From the NCBI GenBank assembly GCA_002384855.1, contig DGBP01000042.1, positions 1-64,000 of the forward strand: a DNA stretch of 64,000 bases, written 5' to 3'. Position numbers and translations under genes: made by a program. Source of the DNA: Nocardioidaceae bacterium UBA4001 (GTDB lineage: Bacteria; Actinomycetota; Actinomycetes; Propionibacteriales; Nocardioidaceae). The notes beneath the pieces are model-generated. The model saw only the letters and a program-made list of their open reading frames with translations, was not told the DNA's origin and did no database searches. Each line of letters starts with the position of its first letter. The first letter of the stretch is position 1. This document shows, piece after piece, positions 54,182-62,430 of this stretch.

Positions 54182-55384
54182 ATGAGCACCCTCGACCGCG
54201 CCACCGCGCACGCCGCCGACCTGATCGCCCTGCGCCGCGAGCTGCACCAGGTGCCCGAGCTCGGCTTCGACCTCCCGGAGACGCAGAAGCTCGTGCTGGA
54301 CGCGCTGGCAGGCCTCGACCTGGAGGTCACCACGGGCAGGAACCTGTCGTCGGTGGTCGCGGTGGTCCGGGGCGGTGCCGCACCGGAGGGCGGCGGCCCG
54401 GTCGTGCTCCTGCGCGGGGACATGGACGGCCTCCCGGTCACCGAGGAGGTCGACGTCGCCTACCGGTCGCGGTACGACGGCCGGATGCACGCCTGTGGCC
54501 ACGACCTGCACACCGCGGCGCTCGTGGGGGCGGCACGCATCCTGGACGAGGTGCGCGACGAGCTCGCCGGCGACGTCGTGCTCATGTTCCAGCCCGCGGA
54601 GGAGGGGCCCGGTGGCGCGGAGCCGATGATCGAGGAGGGTCTGCTCGAGGCGGCCGGCCGGCCGGTCGACGCGGCGTTCGCGATGCACGTCAGCTCGTCG
54701 GAGTACCCGCTCGGTCAGTGGTTCTCCCGGTCCGGTCCGGTCATGGCGGCCTCCGAGACCGTCGGCATCACCGTGCTGGGGGAGGGCGGCCACGGGTCGG
54801 AGCCGCACCGCGCCCTCGACCCGGTGCCCGTGCTGTGCGAGATCGTGCTGGCGCTGCAGGTGATGGTCACCCGAAGCTTCTCCGCCTTCGACAGCGTGCT
54901 GCTCACGGTCGGCCGGATCACCGCCGGCACCAAGGACAACATCATTCCCGACACCGCCGAGCTGGCCGCGACGTTGCGCACCTTCACCCCGGAGACCCTC
55001 GCGACCGCCCGCGCGAACATCGAGCGCGTCGCCCAGGGCGTGGCCGCAGCCCACGGGGCGAGCGTCGAGGTGACCTTCACCGAGAGCTACCCCGCGACGA
55101 TCAACGACGAGAGGGAGTACGCCCTCGCGGTGGAAGCGGTCAGCGACCTGTTCGGGTCCGAGCGGTACTCCGAGCGTCCGCTGCCCGAGATGGGCTCGGA
55201 GGACATGTCGTTCGTGATGGAGAAGGTGCCCGGCGCCTACCTCTTCGTCAGCGCCTGCCCGGCGGAGAACTACGAGTCGGCGCCGGACAACCACTCACCG
55301 CGTGCGGAGTTCGACGACTCGGTGGTGCCGGACGCCGCGGCGTGGCTCGCCGAGGTGGCGCAGCGTCGGCTCGCCCGCGGCTGA
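54182..55384 (+). CDS. M20D family amidohydrolase
   Basis: A 400-residue metalloamidase of the M20D (IAA-amino acid/N-acyl amino acid hydrolase) family. The N-terminus is LIALRRELHQVPELGFDLPE. Metal ligands are in RMHACGHDLHTAALVG, FQPAEEGPGGAEPMI (glutamates) and LPEMGSEDMSFV. The lid domain at residues about 185-300 has GGHGSEPHRALDPVPV. The likely reaction is removal of an acyl group from an amino acid conjugate. It stands after the pseudogene tract; the ATG 54182 is clear. Confidence 0.9.
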   Translation: MSTLDRATAHAADLIALRRELHQVPELGFDLPETQKLVLDALAGLDLEVTTGRNLSSVVAVVRGGAAPEGGGPVVLLRGDMDGLPVTEEVDVAYRSRYDGRMHACGHDLHTAALVGAARILDEVRDELAGDVVLMFQPAEEGPGGAEPMIEEGLLEAAGRPVDAAFAMHVSSSEYPLGQWFSRSGPVMAASETVGITVLGEGGHGSEPHRALDPVPVLCEIVLALQVMVTRSFSAFDSVLLTVGRITAGTKDNIIPDTAELAATLRTFTPETLATARANIERVAQGVAAAHGASVEVTFTESYPATINDEREYALAVEAVSDLFGSERYSERPLPEMGSEDMSFVMEKVPGAYLFVSACPAENYESAPDNHSPRAEFDDSVVPDAAAWLAEVAQRRLARG

Positions 55385-55408
55385 GAAGCTCCGGTCAGCC
55401 GTTCGTGC

Positions 55409-56065
55409 TCAGCGGAACGCGGCCCGGTCCACCTTGTCGTGGTAGCGGTGGCCGACCTTGCCGCCCGCCATGGCGGCGAGGAGCGTCCCCAGCACGACCA
55501 CCACGGCGGTGATGATGCCGCCCGTGCTGAGCTGCTCGGTCGGGATCGGGATGTTGGGCAGGCTCACCCGGTCGAGGATGTTGTACTCCCGGCCGAAGAG
55601 CAGGCCGATGCCGACGGCGAGCGCCGTCATGAGGAGGCCGACCAGCCACACGGCGAGGCCCTGACGAGCCCCGTCGAACCGCGACATCCGCCCGGCGACG
55701 TACCCGCCGGTGTAGTAAGCCACGAGCAGGACGACGGCCAGGATGGCCGCCGCGACGAGGCCGATCGTGCCGGCCTCGCTCTCCGCCTCGTTCTGGGTCA
55801 GGGACACCGACGACCCGACGGCGGCGGCGACCGCGCCGACCACCCCGCTCAGCAGGATGGCCATCGCGACCGCGACCAGCCAGCCGAAGAAGGCGGCGCC
55901 GGCGTTGGTGCCCCCGAAGCGGTCGCGGGCCTCCTCGTCGCCGTGCACGTCGTGGGCGCCCCGGCTGTCGTGGTCGGTGCGCCGGTGGTCCACGTGGTCG
56001 TCGTCCCGGCGGTCGTCGTGCGCCGGGTGGACGGCCGTGTCGTCGGTGGTGGATCGCTCTGTCAT
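55409..56065 (-). CDS. membrane protein with charged N-terminus
   Basis: A 218-residue protein. The first 50 residues are unusually rich in His and Asp (DDRRDDDHVDHRRTDHD) and could bind metal ions or simply be disordered. Four hydrophobic segments follow: FFGWLVAVAMAILLSGVVGA, GLVAAAILAVVLLVAYYTGG, LAVWLVGLLMTALAVGIGLL and GIITAVVVVLGTLLAAMAGG. I know no function for it. ATG 56065 follows GAGGACCCC. Confidence 0.8.
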   Translation of the reverse strand: MTERSTTDDTAVHPAHDDRRDDDHVDHRRTDHDSRGAHDVHGDEEARDRFGGTNAGAAFFGWLVAVAMAILLSGVVGAVAAAVGSSVSLTQNEAESEAGTIGLVAAAILAVVLLVAYYTGGYVAGRMSRFDGARQGLAVWLVGLLMTALAVGIGLLFGREYNILDRVSLPNIPIPTEQLSTGGIITAVVVVLGTLLAAMAGGKVGHRYHDKVDRAAFR

Positions 56066-56174
56066 GGGGTCCTCCTCGTGCCTGGGGCGGGCGGGGACGT
56101 CCCGTCACGCCGGCGTGTCACCCCGACTTGTTCCCCGTCGGGGGACGGGCATGCCCGCAGCTGTCCCCGAACAA

Positions 56175-56221
56175 CGACCGGACCGCGCCTGCCTCAGGGA
56201 GGGGCGGACGCGGTCCGGTCG
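56175..56221 (-). terminator. terminator of the sqr operon
   Basis: 13-bp arms CGACCGGACCGCG and CGCGGTCCGGTCG are perfect around a 21-base loop, beginning 10 bp after the dsrE stop on the minus strand. The remaining part of the gap to 56066 (CGTCACGCCGGCGTGTCACC) has a smaller CACGCCGGCGTG palindrome. Confidence 0.8.
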
Positions 56222-56230
56222 GCAAGGAGG

Positions 56231-56746
56231 TCAGATGAAGAGCAGCTGCGCTCCCTCGGTCAGCTCGATGAAGTCGGCGGCACTGATGATGCCCTCGACG
56301 TCGTCGTAGAGGTCGGCCGCGGTCAGGTGGTTCATGTCGGCGGAGAGCCGGCACGCCCACAGGTGACCGCCCGAGGCGACGATCTGCTCGAGGAAGTCCG
56401 GCACGGTGGGGATGGCGAGCTCCTCGAGGGACTTCTTCAGCTTCGACGTGGCCATGTGGGTCACCCCCGGGATGCCGCCGAGTCCCTGCGGCATGTGGGT
56501 CGCCGTGTTGCCGAGGGGCGTGAACTTCAGGTCGCCCATCGTCTTCTTGTTGATCATGTCGAAGCCCCAGAAGGTGAAGAACAGGTGTACCTCGACGCCC
56601 TCGCCGAGGGCGGCGTTGCCCAGGATGAGTCCGGGGTAGGCCATGTCCAGGCTGCCCTTGGAGCAGATGATCGCGAGCTTCCGGTCGGTCCCCTCGTCGT
56701 TGAAGGACGGGACGATCGGGGCGGCCTGCGTGATGGTGTCGGTCAT
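56231..56746 (-). CDS. DsrE-family sulfur transfer protein (DsrE2-like)
   Basis: A 171-residue DsrE/DsrF-like protein. Segments are LAIICSKGSLDMAYPGLILG, VEVHLFFTFWGFDMINKKTM and LEQIVASGGHLWACRLSADM. The cysteines in CSKG and ACRLS are in the positions of the DsrE2 group, which carries sulfur from rhodanese to TusA/DsrC. It is the last gene of the sqr-tusE-dsrE operon, 37 bp after tusE. Confidence 0.88.
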   Translation of the reverse strand: MTDTITQAAPIVPSFNDEGTDRKLAIICSKGSLDMAYPGLILGNAALGEGVEVHLFFTFWGFDMINKKTMGDLKFTPLGNTATHMPQGLGGIPGVTHMATSKLKKSLEELAIPTVPDFLEQIVASGGHLWACRLSADMNHLTAADLYDDVEGIISAADFIELTEGAQLLFI

Positions 56747-56783
56747 GACGGCTCTCTCTTGTTCGATCCGGTCGACGGCGGGC

Positions 56784-57098
56784 TCAGACGCAGCCGTGCG
56801 GCTTGGGGAGCCCGGCGACGTAGGACATCTTCTTGGCCGGCTTCTGCGGGAAGAGCTGGAAGAGCCTCTTCGGGGGCACGCCGCCGGCGGTCTGGACCCT
56901 GCGGACGGTGGCGGTCTCGCCCTGCTCCCTGAAGTCCTCGCGGAGGAAGCGGATGACCTGCCAGTGCTCGTCGGTCATGTCGATGCCGATCTGGGAGGCG
57001 AGCACCTTGCCCAGGTCCTCGGTCCACTCGTCGTACTCGGTCATGAAGCCTTCGTCGTCGACGTGGATCTCGTGGCCGTTGATGGTGGTGGTGGGCAT
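56784..57098 (-). CDS. TusE/DsrC-type sulfur carrier
   Basis: A 104-residue DsrC-family protein. It starts TTTINGHEIHVDDEGFMTEY, with KVLASQIGIDMTDEHWQVIR and REDFREQGETATVRRVQ in the middle. It ends in LPKPHGCV, with the penultimate cysteine that carries sulfur. The second cysteine of true DsrC, about ten residues earlier, is absent, so this is the TusE-like single-cysteine type. GTG/ATG choice: ATG 57098 starts 5 bp after the sqr stop. Confidence 0.9.
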   Translation of the reverse strand: MPTTTINGHEIHVDDEGFMTEYDEWTEDLGKVLASQIGIDMTDEHWQVIRFLREDFREQGETATVRRVQTAGGVPPKRLFQLFPQKPAKKMSYVAGLPKPHGCV

Positions 57099-57103
57099 GA
57101 CGT

Positions 57104-58363
57104 TCACTCCTGGTTCTCGGTGGTGGTGGTGAGCGGGACCTTCCCCGCCATGGACATGTGAGTCGGGATCCCCATGGGCCGTCCCGGGAGCAGGACGTTC
57201 CAGTAGATGTGGCGGAAGGCGAGCTTCCCGAGGTGGTTGGCGCGGGTCTCCTTCAGCAGGTCCATCGGGCCGACCTTCGGGAAGGGGAACTTGCCGGGCA
57301 GCGGCTCGGTGTCGTAGTTGAAGTCGATCAGCAGGCCCTTCTTGTCGCCGGACTCGATGAAGCAGTTGGCGTGGCCGTCGAACTGCTCGGTCATCGGCCG
57401 ACCCTCGATCAGCTCCATGAAGTTGTCGGTGAAGATGTCCACCGCGAAGTGCGCGACCGAGCCGGCCTTCGAGGCGGGGAGGTCGCCGGCGTCGCCGACG
57501 GCGAAGACGTTGGCGTACTTCTTCGACTGCATCGTGTGCTTGTCGACCGGCACGTAGTTGAGGTCGTCGCCCATCTTCGAGCGGGCGACGAACTCCGCGC
57601 CCATGTTCAGCGGGATGGTCACCAGCAGGTCGAAGGGGACCTCGCGCTCGTCGAAGGAGACCAGCGCCTTCTTCTCGTTGTCGATGCTCTCGATCATGAA
57701 GTCGGTCTCGAGGTGGATCTTGCGCTCGTCGATGATCGAGCCGAGGTGCTGGGAGGCGGCCGGCTTGGTGAACGCGCCCGGCAGCGGCGTGACGTAGGTC
57801 AGCTCGACCCGGTCGCGGATGCCGCGCTCGCGCAGCCACGCCTCGGCGAGGAAGAGGAACTCCAGCGGGGCGACGGGGCACTTGATGGGCATCTCGGTGA
57901 CGTGGACGACGAACCGGCCGTGGTCGAACTTGTTCAGGGCCTCGGCGAGCGCCTTGGCACCCTCCAGGGTGTAGAAGTCGAAGATCGACTTGCGCCACTC
58001 GGTGCCGTCGGACATCCCGGGGGTCTGGTCGGGTCGCGGCGAGGTGCCGGACGCGATCACGAGGTAGTCGTAGCCCAGCTCACGGCCGTCGGTGAGCGCC
58101 ACCTTGTTGGCCTCGGGCTCGATCTTGTCGACCTCGGCGATGACGAAGTCCACGCCGTCGGGCAGGAAGGTGTGGCGGGACCGCACGACCTGCTTCTCGG
58201 TGTAGGTGCCGAAGGGCAGGAACAGGTAGCCGGGCTGGTAGTGGTGGCGGTCGTCGCGGTCGACGATCGTGATCCGCCACTGGTCCTTCGCCAGCTTCTT
58301 GCGGAGCTTGTTCGCGATCATCGTCCCGGCGGTGCCGGCTCCCAGAATCAGCAGGTCCTTCAC
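57104..58363 (-). CDS. sqr: sulfide:quinone oxidoreductase
   Basis: A 419-residue FAD-dependent oxidoreductase of the SQR/FCC family. The FAD motif is LLILGAGTAGTMIANKLRKK at residue 4. YDYLVIASGTSPRPDQTPG is mid-protein. One catalytic cysteine is in MPIKCPVAPLEFLF near residue 159. The C-terminal FAD segment is NVFAVGDAGDLPASKAGSVA. The C-terminal part is amphipathic, as in membrane-bound SQR. It oxidises sulfide (as persulfide) and passes electrons to quinone. GTG 58363 follows AAGGAGG. Transcribed first in the sqr-tusE-dsrE operon. Confidence 0.9.
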   Translation of the reverse strand: MKDLLILGAGTAGTMIANKLRKKLAKDQWRITIVDRDDRHHYQPGYLFLPFGTYTEKQVVRSRHTFLPDGVDFVIAEVDKIEPEANKVALTDGRELGYDYLVIASGTSPRPDQTPGMSDGTEWRKSIFDFYTLEGAKALAEALNKFDHGRFVVHVTEMPIKCPVAPLEFLFLAEAWLRERGIRDRVELTYVTPLPGAFTKPAASQHLGSIIDERKIHLETDFMIESIDNEKKALVSFDEREVPFDLLVTIPLNMGAEFVARSKMGDDLNYVPVDKHTMQSKKYANVFAVGDAGDLPASKAGSVAHFAVDIFTDNFMELIEGRPMTEQFDGHANCFIESGDKKGLLIDFNYDTEPLPGKFPFPKVGPMDLLKETRANHLGKLAFRHIYWNVLLPGRPMGIPTHMSMAGKVPLTTTTENQE

Positions 58364-58437
58364 TGTGTCCTCCTTGGCTGTGCTTGCGGTGTCAACGCTA
58401 GGCAGCGCGGAGGCATCACCGCAGGGGCGAAGGTCCC

Positions 58438-58452
58438 TACCCCTGGGGGTAT
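58438..58452. promoter_or_regulatory. CsoR/CstR-like operator upstream of sqr
   Basis: TACCCCTGGGGGTAT has the TACCCC/GGGGTA half-sites typical of CsoR-family boxes, including the persulfide sensor CstR. It lies about 75 bp upstream of the sqr GTG, in an intergenic region of about 290 bp shared with the divergent flavodoxin. The regulator itself is not in this window. Confidence 0.6.
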
Positions 58453-58650
58453 CTGGACCCCGATTCCGGCGGTGTCGCTTATGTCCCGTCTCGGGAAGGA
58501 GGTCCTGGCCGGGGTGACCTCCGGTCCTGACGGTCCGCTGTTGCCTGCGATGGGCTGGCACGAGAACCACCAGGTACGTCCGCCGTACGACCCCGTGCTG
58601 ACCGGCGGGACGCCCGGCACCCCAAGGACCCGAGACAGAAAGGCACACAC

Positions 58651-59175
58651 ATGAGAGCACTCGTCGTCTACGAGTCGATGTTCGGCAACAGCAGGACGGT
58701 GGCCCGCGCGATCGTCGACGGCCTCCGGGCTGCCCGCGTCGACGTGGAGCTGGTGAACGCCGCGGAGGCAGCCACCCCGCGCGGCGACCTCGTCGAGCTG
58801 CTGGTCGTGGGCGGTCCCACTCACGCGTTCTCGATGACCCGTCACGGCACCCGCGAGGACGCCGTACGTCAGGGCGGTGCGGCGGCGGCGGCCGGGAGCG
58901 GGATCCGGGAGTGGATCGACCAGGTGCACAAGGGTCCGCACTCCGAGATGGTCGCCACCTTCGACACGCGGGTGGGCAAGATGCGCCACCTTCCCGGCTC
59001 CGCCGCCAAGGCCGCGGCGAAGGCGCTGCGGAAGGTGGGGTACCACACGCTCGTCGCCTCGGAGAGCTTCTACGTCGACGACGTGGCAGGACCGCTGCTC
59101 GACGGTGAGGAGGAGCGTGCCCGTGCGTGGGGCGAGCGTCTCGGTGCGACCGCGACGAGTCGCGCCCCGGCGTGA
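58651..59175 (+). CDS. flavodoxin-like protein
   Basis: A 174-residue flavodoxin-fold protein. The FMN phosphate loop is VVYESMFGNSRTVARAIVDG at residue 5, with LLVVGGPTHAFSMTRHGTRE for the isoalloxazine ring. It has an insert rich in basic residues (GKMRHLPGSAAKAAAKALRK) that usual flavodoxins lack. It could carry electrons to or from the sulfur enzymes next to it, or be independent. It is divergent from sqr. Confidence 0.88.
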   Translation: MRALVVYESMFGNSRTVARAIVDGLRAARVDVELVNAAEAATPRGDLVELLVVGGPTHAFSMTRHGTREDAVRQGGAAAAAGSGIREWIDQVHKGPHSEMVATFDTRVGKMRHLPGSAAKAAAKALRKVGYHTLVASESFYVDDVAGPLLDGEEERARAWGERLGATATSRAPA

Positions 59176-59287
59176 CCGCAGGGCCCGGAAAACACCACTG
59201 TCCAGACAGATCCGTCCTACTCGCGTGCGCCACGAGCCGATGGGTAACACTGGGTGTCCGACTCGCGAGGTACGAGGGAGCTGACCG

Positions 59288-60232
59288 TTGACCGCCGCAG
59301 AGAGGTCTCGACGGTTGCAGCACGACGGGATCTTCTACGACGACGGCGACCAGCTCCTCGCGGCCGCGCTGCCGTTCGTGCGCGAGGGTGTCGAGCGCGG
59401 CGAGGTCGTGATGGTCAACACCGGGTCACACCCGCTCACCCCCGTGCTGCGCGCCCTCTTCGCCGACGAGGACCAGGTGGTCGTGGCCGACCGGCAGGTC
59501 TACAGCACCCCCGCCGTCGCCCTCGACGGCTACCGCCGGACGATGGAGAAGGGCCTGTCGGAGGGCGTGGCCGGCTACCGCGCCATCGGCTACATCGACT
59601 TCGCCGGCGGGAACCTGCCGTGGCAGGAGTGGGTGAAGTACGAAGCCGCCGTCAACAGGGTCTTCCACGACTTTCCGTTCCGCACGATCTGCCCCTACGA
59701 CATCTCGCAGCTTCCCGAGTCCATCACCGACCCGCTCATGCGCACGCACACCGGCCTGGTCGGTCCGGGCGGCACGCGGCCCAACGAGCGGTACGCCGAC
59801 CCCGAGGTGCTCCTCGCCGAGGAGGCGCTGGCCACGCCGCCCCACCCGCTGCAGTCCTCGGCGCCGCGGATGGTGCTCCAGCCCGGCGACGACCTCCGCG
59901 AGCTGACCCTCGAGGTCTACGCGGCGACGATGTTCACCGACCTGCCCCCGCGCAAGCTCGACGACTTCGTCTCGGCCGTGGCCGAGGTCGTGGCGAACGC
60001 CCACCGGCACGGCGGGGAGCCGGTGCGGCTGCGCCTGTGGGCCGCCGAGACCGCGGTCGTGTGCACGGTCAGCGACGGCGGCCCGGGCATCACCGACCCG
60101 CTGCTCGGCCTCGCCCGCCCGGACCACCCCTCCCTGGGGCTCGGATTGTGGGCCGCCCGCCAGCTCGTCGACATCCTCGACTACGGGCACGGGCCCGAGG
60201 GCTTCACCGTCCGCGTCGCCGCGTTCCACTGA
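59288..60232 (+). CDS. MEDS domain and anti-sigma ATPase regulator
   Basis: A 314-residue two-domain protein. The MEDS sensory domain covers residues about 10-165 (HDGIFYDDGDQLLAAALPFV, GYRAIGYIDFAGG). An HATPase_c/RsbW-like kinase domain covers about 205-314, with the N-box VAEVVANAHRHGGEPVRLRL and the G1 box VSDGGPGITDPL. This architecture is common in actinobacterial SigB/SigF control networks, where it phosphorylates or binds an anti-sigma antagonist. TTG 59288 is the probable start, with GAGGGAG before it. Confidence 0.88.
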   Translation: MTAAERSRRLQHDGIFYDDGDQLLAAALPFVREGVERGEVVMVNTGSHPLTPVLRALFADEDQVVVADRQVYSTPAVALDGYRRTMEKGLSEGVAGYRAIGYIDFAGGNLPWQEWVKYEAAVNRVFHDFPFRTICPYDISQLPESITDPLMRTHTGLVGPGGTRPNERYADPEVLLAEEALATPPHPLQSSAPRMVLQPGDDLRELTLEVYAATMFTDLPPRKLDDFVSAVAEVVANAHRHGGEPVRLRLWAAETAVVCTVSDGGPGITDPLLGLARPDHPSLGLGLWAARQLVDILDYGHGPEGFTVRVAAFH

Positions 60233-60281
60233 CGGTCGCCGCGGGGCATGCCGCCGCTGCTGCGGGGGTACGCCTGCACCT

Positions 60282-60821
60282 ATGAGCGAGACCCTGCGGG
60301 ACCTGGCCAGGAAGCACGCCGACCACACCCGAGGGCGGGTGGCCGACGAGGCCCGGCAGTACGACGACCGGGGCGAGGTGCCCCTGCCCGGGTACGCCGG
60401 AAGCCTCACCGCCTTCGCCCTCGCCGTGACCGCGGTGGCCGCCACCGGGCGCAGGAGCGGTGGGGGGCTCCCCGAGCGTTACGACCTCGCCGACATCGCG
60501 TTGGGGGCGCTGGCCACCCACAAGTTCAGCCGCCTGGTGTCCAAGGGGTCGGTGACCAGCCCGATCCGGGCGCCGTTCACGGAGTTCGAGGGGGCGGCCG
60601 GGTCGGCCGAGCTCAACGAGCGAGCTCGCGACGGACGGGTTCGGCACACCGTCGGCGAGCTGTTGACCTGTCCCTTCTGTCTCGGCCAGTGGGTCGGCAC
60701 CGGCTACGTCGCCGGGCTCGCGCTCGCCCCCCGGCCCACCAGGGCGTGGGCGGCGGTGTTCGCCGTCACCGGGATCTCCGACACGCTGCAGCAGGTGTAC
60801 GCCCGGCTGCGTGACGACTGA
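60282..60821 (+). CDS. DUF1360 family membrane protein
   Basis: A 179-residue protein with a soluble N-terminal 35 residues and three hydrophobic segments. It has the DUF1360 signature ATHKFSRLVSKGSVTSPIRA and LLTCPFCLGQWVGTGYVAGL (the CxxC motif is conserved). Bacillus YjcL/CotA-type relatives belong to this family; the function is unknown. It follows the MEDS regulator by 50 bp on the same strand, which suggests co-expression. Confidence 0.88.
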   Translation: MSETLRDLARKHADHTRGRVADEARQYDDRGEVPLPGYAGSLTAFALAVTAVAATGRRSGGGLPERYDLADIALGALATHKFSRLVSKGSVTSPIRAPFTEFEGAAGSAELNERARDGRVRHTVGELLTCPFCLGQWVGTGYVAGLALAPRPTRAWAAVFAVTGISDTLQQVYARLRDD

Positions 60822-60830
60822 CCCCGGCGG

Positions 60831-61262
60831 TTACGCAGAGCGCCGCATCGGCACGTGGGGGATGCCGTCCTCCACGAACTCCTCGCCGCACGGCGTGAAC
60901 CCGAGGCCGGCGTACCACCCGACCAGGTAGGACTGCGCGTCGAGCCGGCACGGCCGGCCCTCGGCCACCTCCAGCGCGGCATGCATCAGTCGCTCGCCCA
61001 GCCCATGACCGCGGTGGGTGGACGCGACGAGCACGCGGCCGATCCGGAACTCGGCCGGGTCCTCGAGCACGCGCAGGTACGCCACCGGAGCGCCGTCGTC
61101 CTCGAGCCACAGGTGACGGGTGCCCGGCTCGAGGTCGCGGCCGTCGAGCTCGAGATAGGGGCACTCCTGCTCGACCACGAAGACCCGCTCGCGCAGCTGC
61201 CACAGGAGGTAGCCGGTGAACGCGTCGATCTCGGTGAAGGTGGCGGAGCGGAGCGGGAGCAC
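60831..61262 (-). CDS. GNAT N-acetyltransferase, ElaA type
   Basis: A 143-residue acetyltransferase. It has LLWQLRERVFVVEQECPYLE, the typical ElaA start, then the acetyl-CoA loop RIGRVLVASTHRGHGLGERL near residue 73. The acceptor is unknown. GTG 61262 is used. It is convergent with the DUF1360 gene. Confidence 0.9.
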   Translation of the reverse strand: MLPLRSATFTEIDAFTGYLLWQLRERVFVVEQECPYLELDGRDLEPGTRHLWLEDDGAPVAYLRVLEDPAEFRIGRVLVASTHRGHGLGERLMHAALEVAEGRPCRLDAQSYLVGWYAGLGFTPCGEEFVEDGIPHVPMRRSA

Positions 61263-61319
61263 CTGCTCATTCTTCCCCAGGCGATCCGGCCGCAGACAGA
61301 TCGGGCTTCCCCTTCGTCG

Positions 61320-62210
61320 TCAGGGCCGCCAGGGCGGGGCGAGAAAGTCGTCCAGCTCGGCAAGAGCCCGTCGTGCCTCGGGCACCGGCAGGATCGGGTA
61401 GACGTGGATCAGGCCCGGCTCCTCGACGTACCGCAGGTCCCAGCTCTGCTCCGCAGCGCGGTCGGCCAGGTGCCGGCACTGCGGCTGGAGCAGGTCGCGC
61501 GTGCCGCACCACATGAGTCCCGGCGGCAACCCCGTGAGGTCGCCGTGGAGCGGGCTGAGCTCCGGCCGGGTCACGTCGTCGCCGCCGGCCCACCAGCGGC
61601 CGAACGCACGCAGCCTCGAGAGGTGCAGCCACGGGTCGCGCAGGGCCGCCTCCTCGGTGCCCGCGACCGTGCACGTGAGGTCCACCCAGGGCGAGACCAG
61701 CAGGAGTCGGGCCGGCTGCGGGCCGGGGCGCGCCACGAGGGTCCGGGCGAGCCCCAGGGCGAGACCGCCACCGGCCGAGTCGCCGGCGATCGCCACCCCG
61801 GCGGGCGACTCGATGGCGAGCTGCTCGAAGAGTCGGACGAGGGCGTCGTGGGAGTCGCGCCAGGTGTGCTGCGGGGCGAGCGGGTAGGACGGCAGCACGA
61901 CCCGGGCGTCGACATGGCGGGCGAGCCGCGCGGCGTACCGCCAGTGGACCCGGTCCTCCGGTTCCACGTAGCCACCGCCGTGCAGGTACAGCACCGTGCG
62001 CTGCGGGTCGGTGCCGCGGACCCGCAGGTCGTGGACCGGGAACGGCGCCGGGAGCCGGTCGACCTGCACCCCTCGGAGCCGGGGCGGACGCGAGGCCGGG
62101 GCAGGGGCGGCGAGCTTCTCCGCACGGAACCGGTCCTCGTCCTCGACGGGTGCGCCACCCCGGATGCGGGGTACGACGGTCGCGAGGACCTGGTGCTCGA
62201 GGCTGGGCAT
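61320..62210 (-). CDS. alpha/beta-hydrolase esterase, HSL type
   Basis: A 296-residue esterase/lipase of the hormone-sensitive lipase family. The oxyanion motif is LYLHGGGYVEPEDRVHWRYA near residue 93. The nucleophile serine is in IAGDSAGGGLALGLARTLV. The aspartate is in GLMWCGTRDLLQPQ and the histidine in VEEPGLIHVYPILPVP. Soluble, no signal peptide. It is divergent from thiB, and the 220 bp between include the riboswitch on the other side. Confidence 0.92.
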   Translation of the reverse strand: MPSLEHQVLATVVPRIRGGAPVEDEDRFRAEKLAAPAPASRPPRLRGVQVDRLPAPFPVHDLRVRGTDPQRTVLYLHGGGYVEPEDRVHWRYAARLARHVDARVVLPSYPLAPQHTWRDSHDALVRLFEQLAIESPAGVAIAGDSAGGGLALGLARTLVARPGPQPARLLLVSPWVDLTCTVAGTEEAALRDPWLHLSRLRAFGRWWAGGDDVTRPELSPLHGDLTGLPPGLMWCGTRDLLQPQCRHLADRAAEQSWDLRYVEEPGLIHVYPILPVPEARRALAELDDFLAPPWRP

Positions 62211-62278
62211 GTGCTCCCCTCGGTGACGGTCGCCCCGAGGCTACCCGAACCGCGCCGGGCGACCCCCGGCGTCCGGTG

Positions 62279-62284
62279 TAGCCT
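62279..62284 (+). promoter_or_regulatory. -10 element of the thiB promoter
   Basis: TAGCCT fits TANNNT and would start transcription at about 62291, which is exactly where the riboswitch begins. No clear -35 is seen. Confidence 0.5.
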
Positions 62285-62290
62285 GGCCCC

Positions 62291-62383
62291 GGAACGACAG
62301 GGGAGCGCCGCCCGGCGCTGAGAGTGCGGAACGGCCGCAGACCCTCGAACCTGATCCGGCTAGCACCGGCGAAGGAAGTCGAG
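62291..62383 (+). promoter_or_regulatory. TPP riboswitch (THI element)
   Basis: The conserved parts of the thiamine pyrophosphate aptamer are present: AGGGGAGC, GCTGAGAGTG, CAGACCCTCGAACCTGATC, GGCTAGCACCGGCGAAGGAA, with a closing CGAC/GTCG stem. Between the aptamer and the thiB start (62384-62430) a CTCC/GGAG pairing could cover the ribosome binding site CGGGAG, suggesting translational control. It represses thiamine uptake when TPP is plentiful. Confidence 0.93.
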
Positions 62384-62430
62384 TCTCGATCGCACGTCGC
62401 GATCCCCTCCTGGAACCTCGGGAGATTCTC

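Noticed and set aside
55439..56932. 497-codon plus-strand frame across three minus-strand genes
   Set aside because: It crosses a terminator and several real genes and has no domain pattern.
57158..58654. 498-codon plus-strand frame opposite sqr
   Set aside because: Antisense shadow; Val/Asp/Gly-rich low-complexity product; sqr shows catalytic and FAD motifs.
59230..59260. Possible SigB-type -10 (GGGTAA) before the MEDS gene
   Set aside because: No matching -35 GTTT-like element is found at the right distance, so it is too weak to list.
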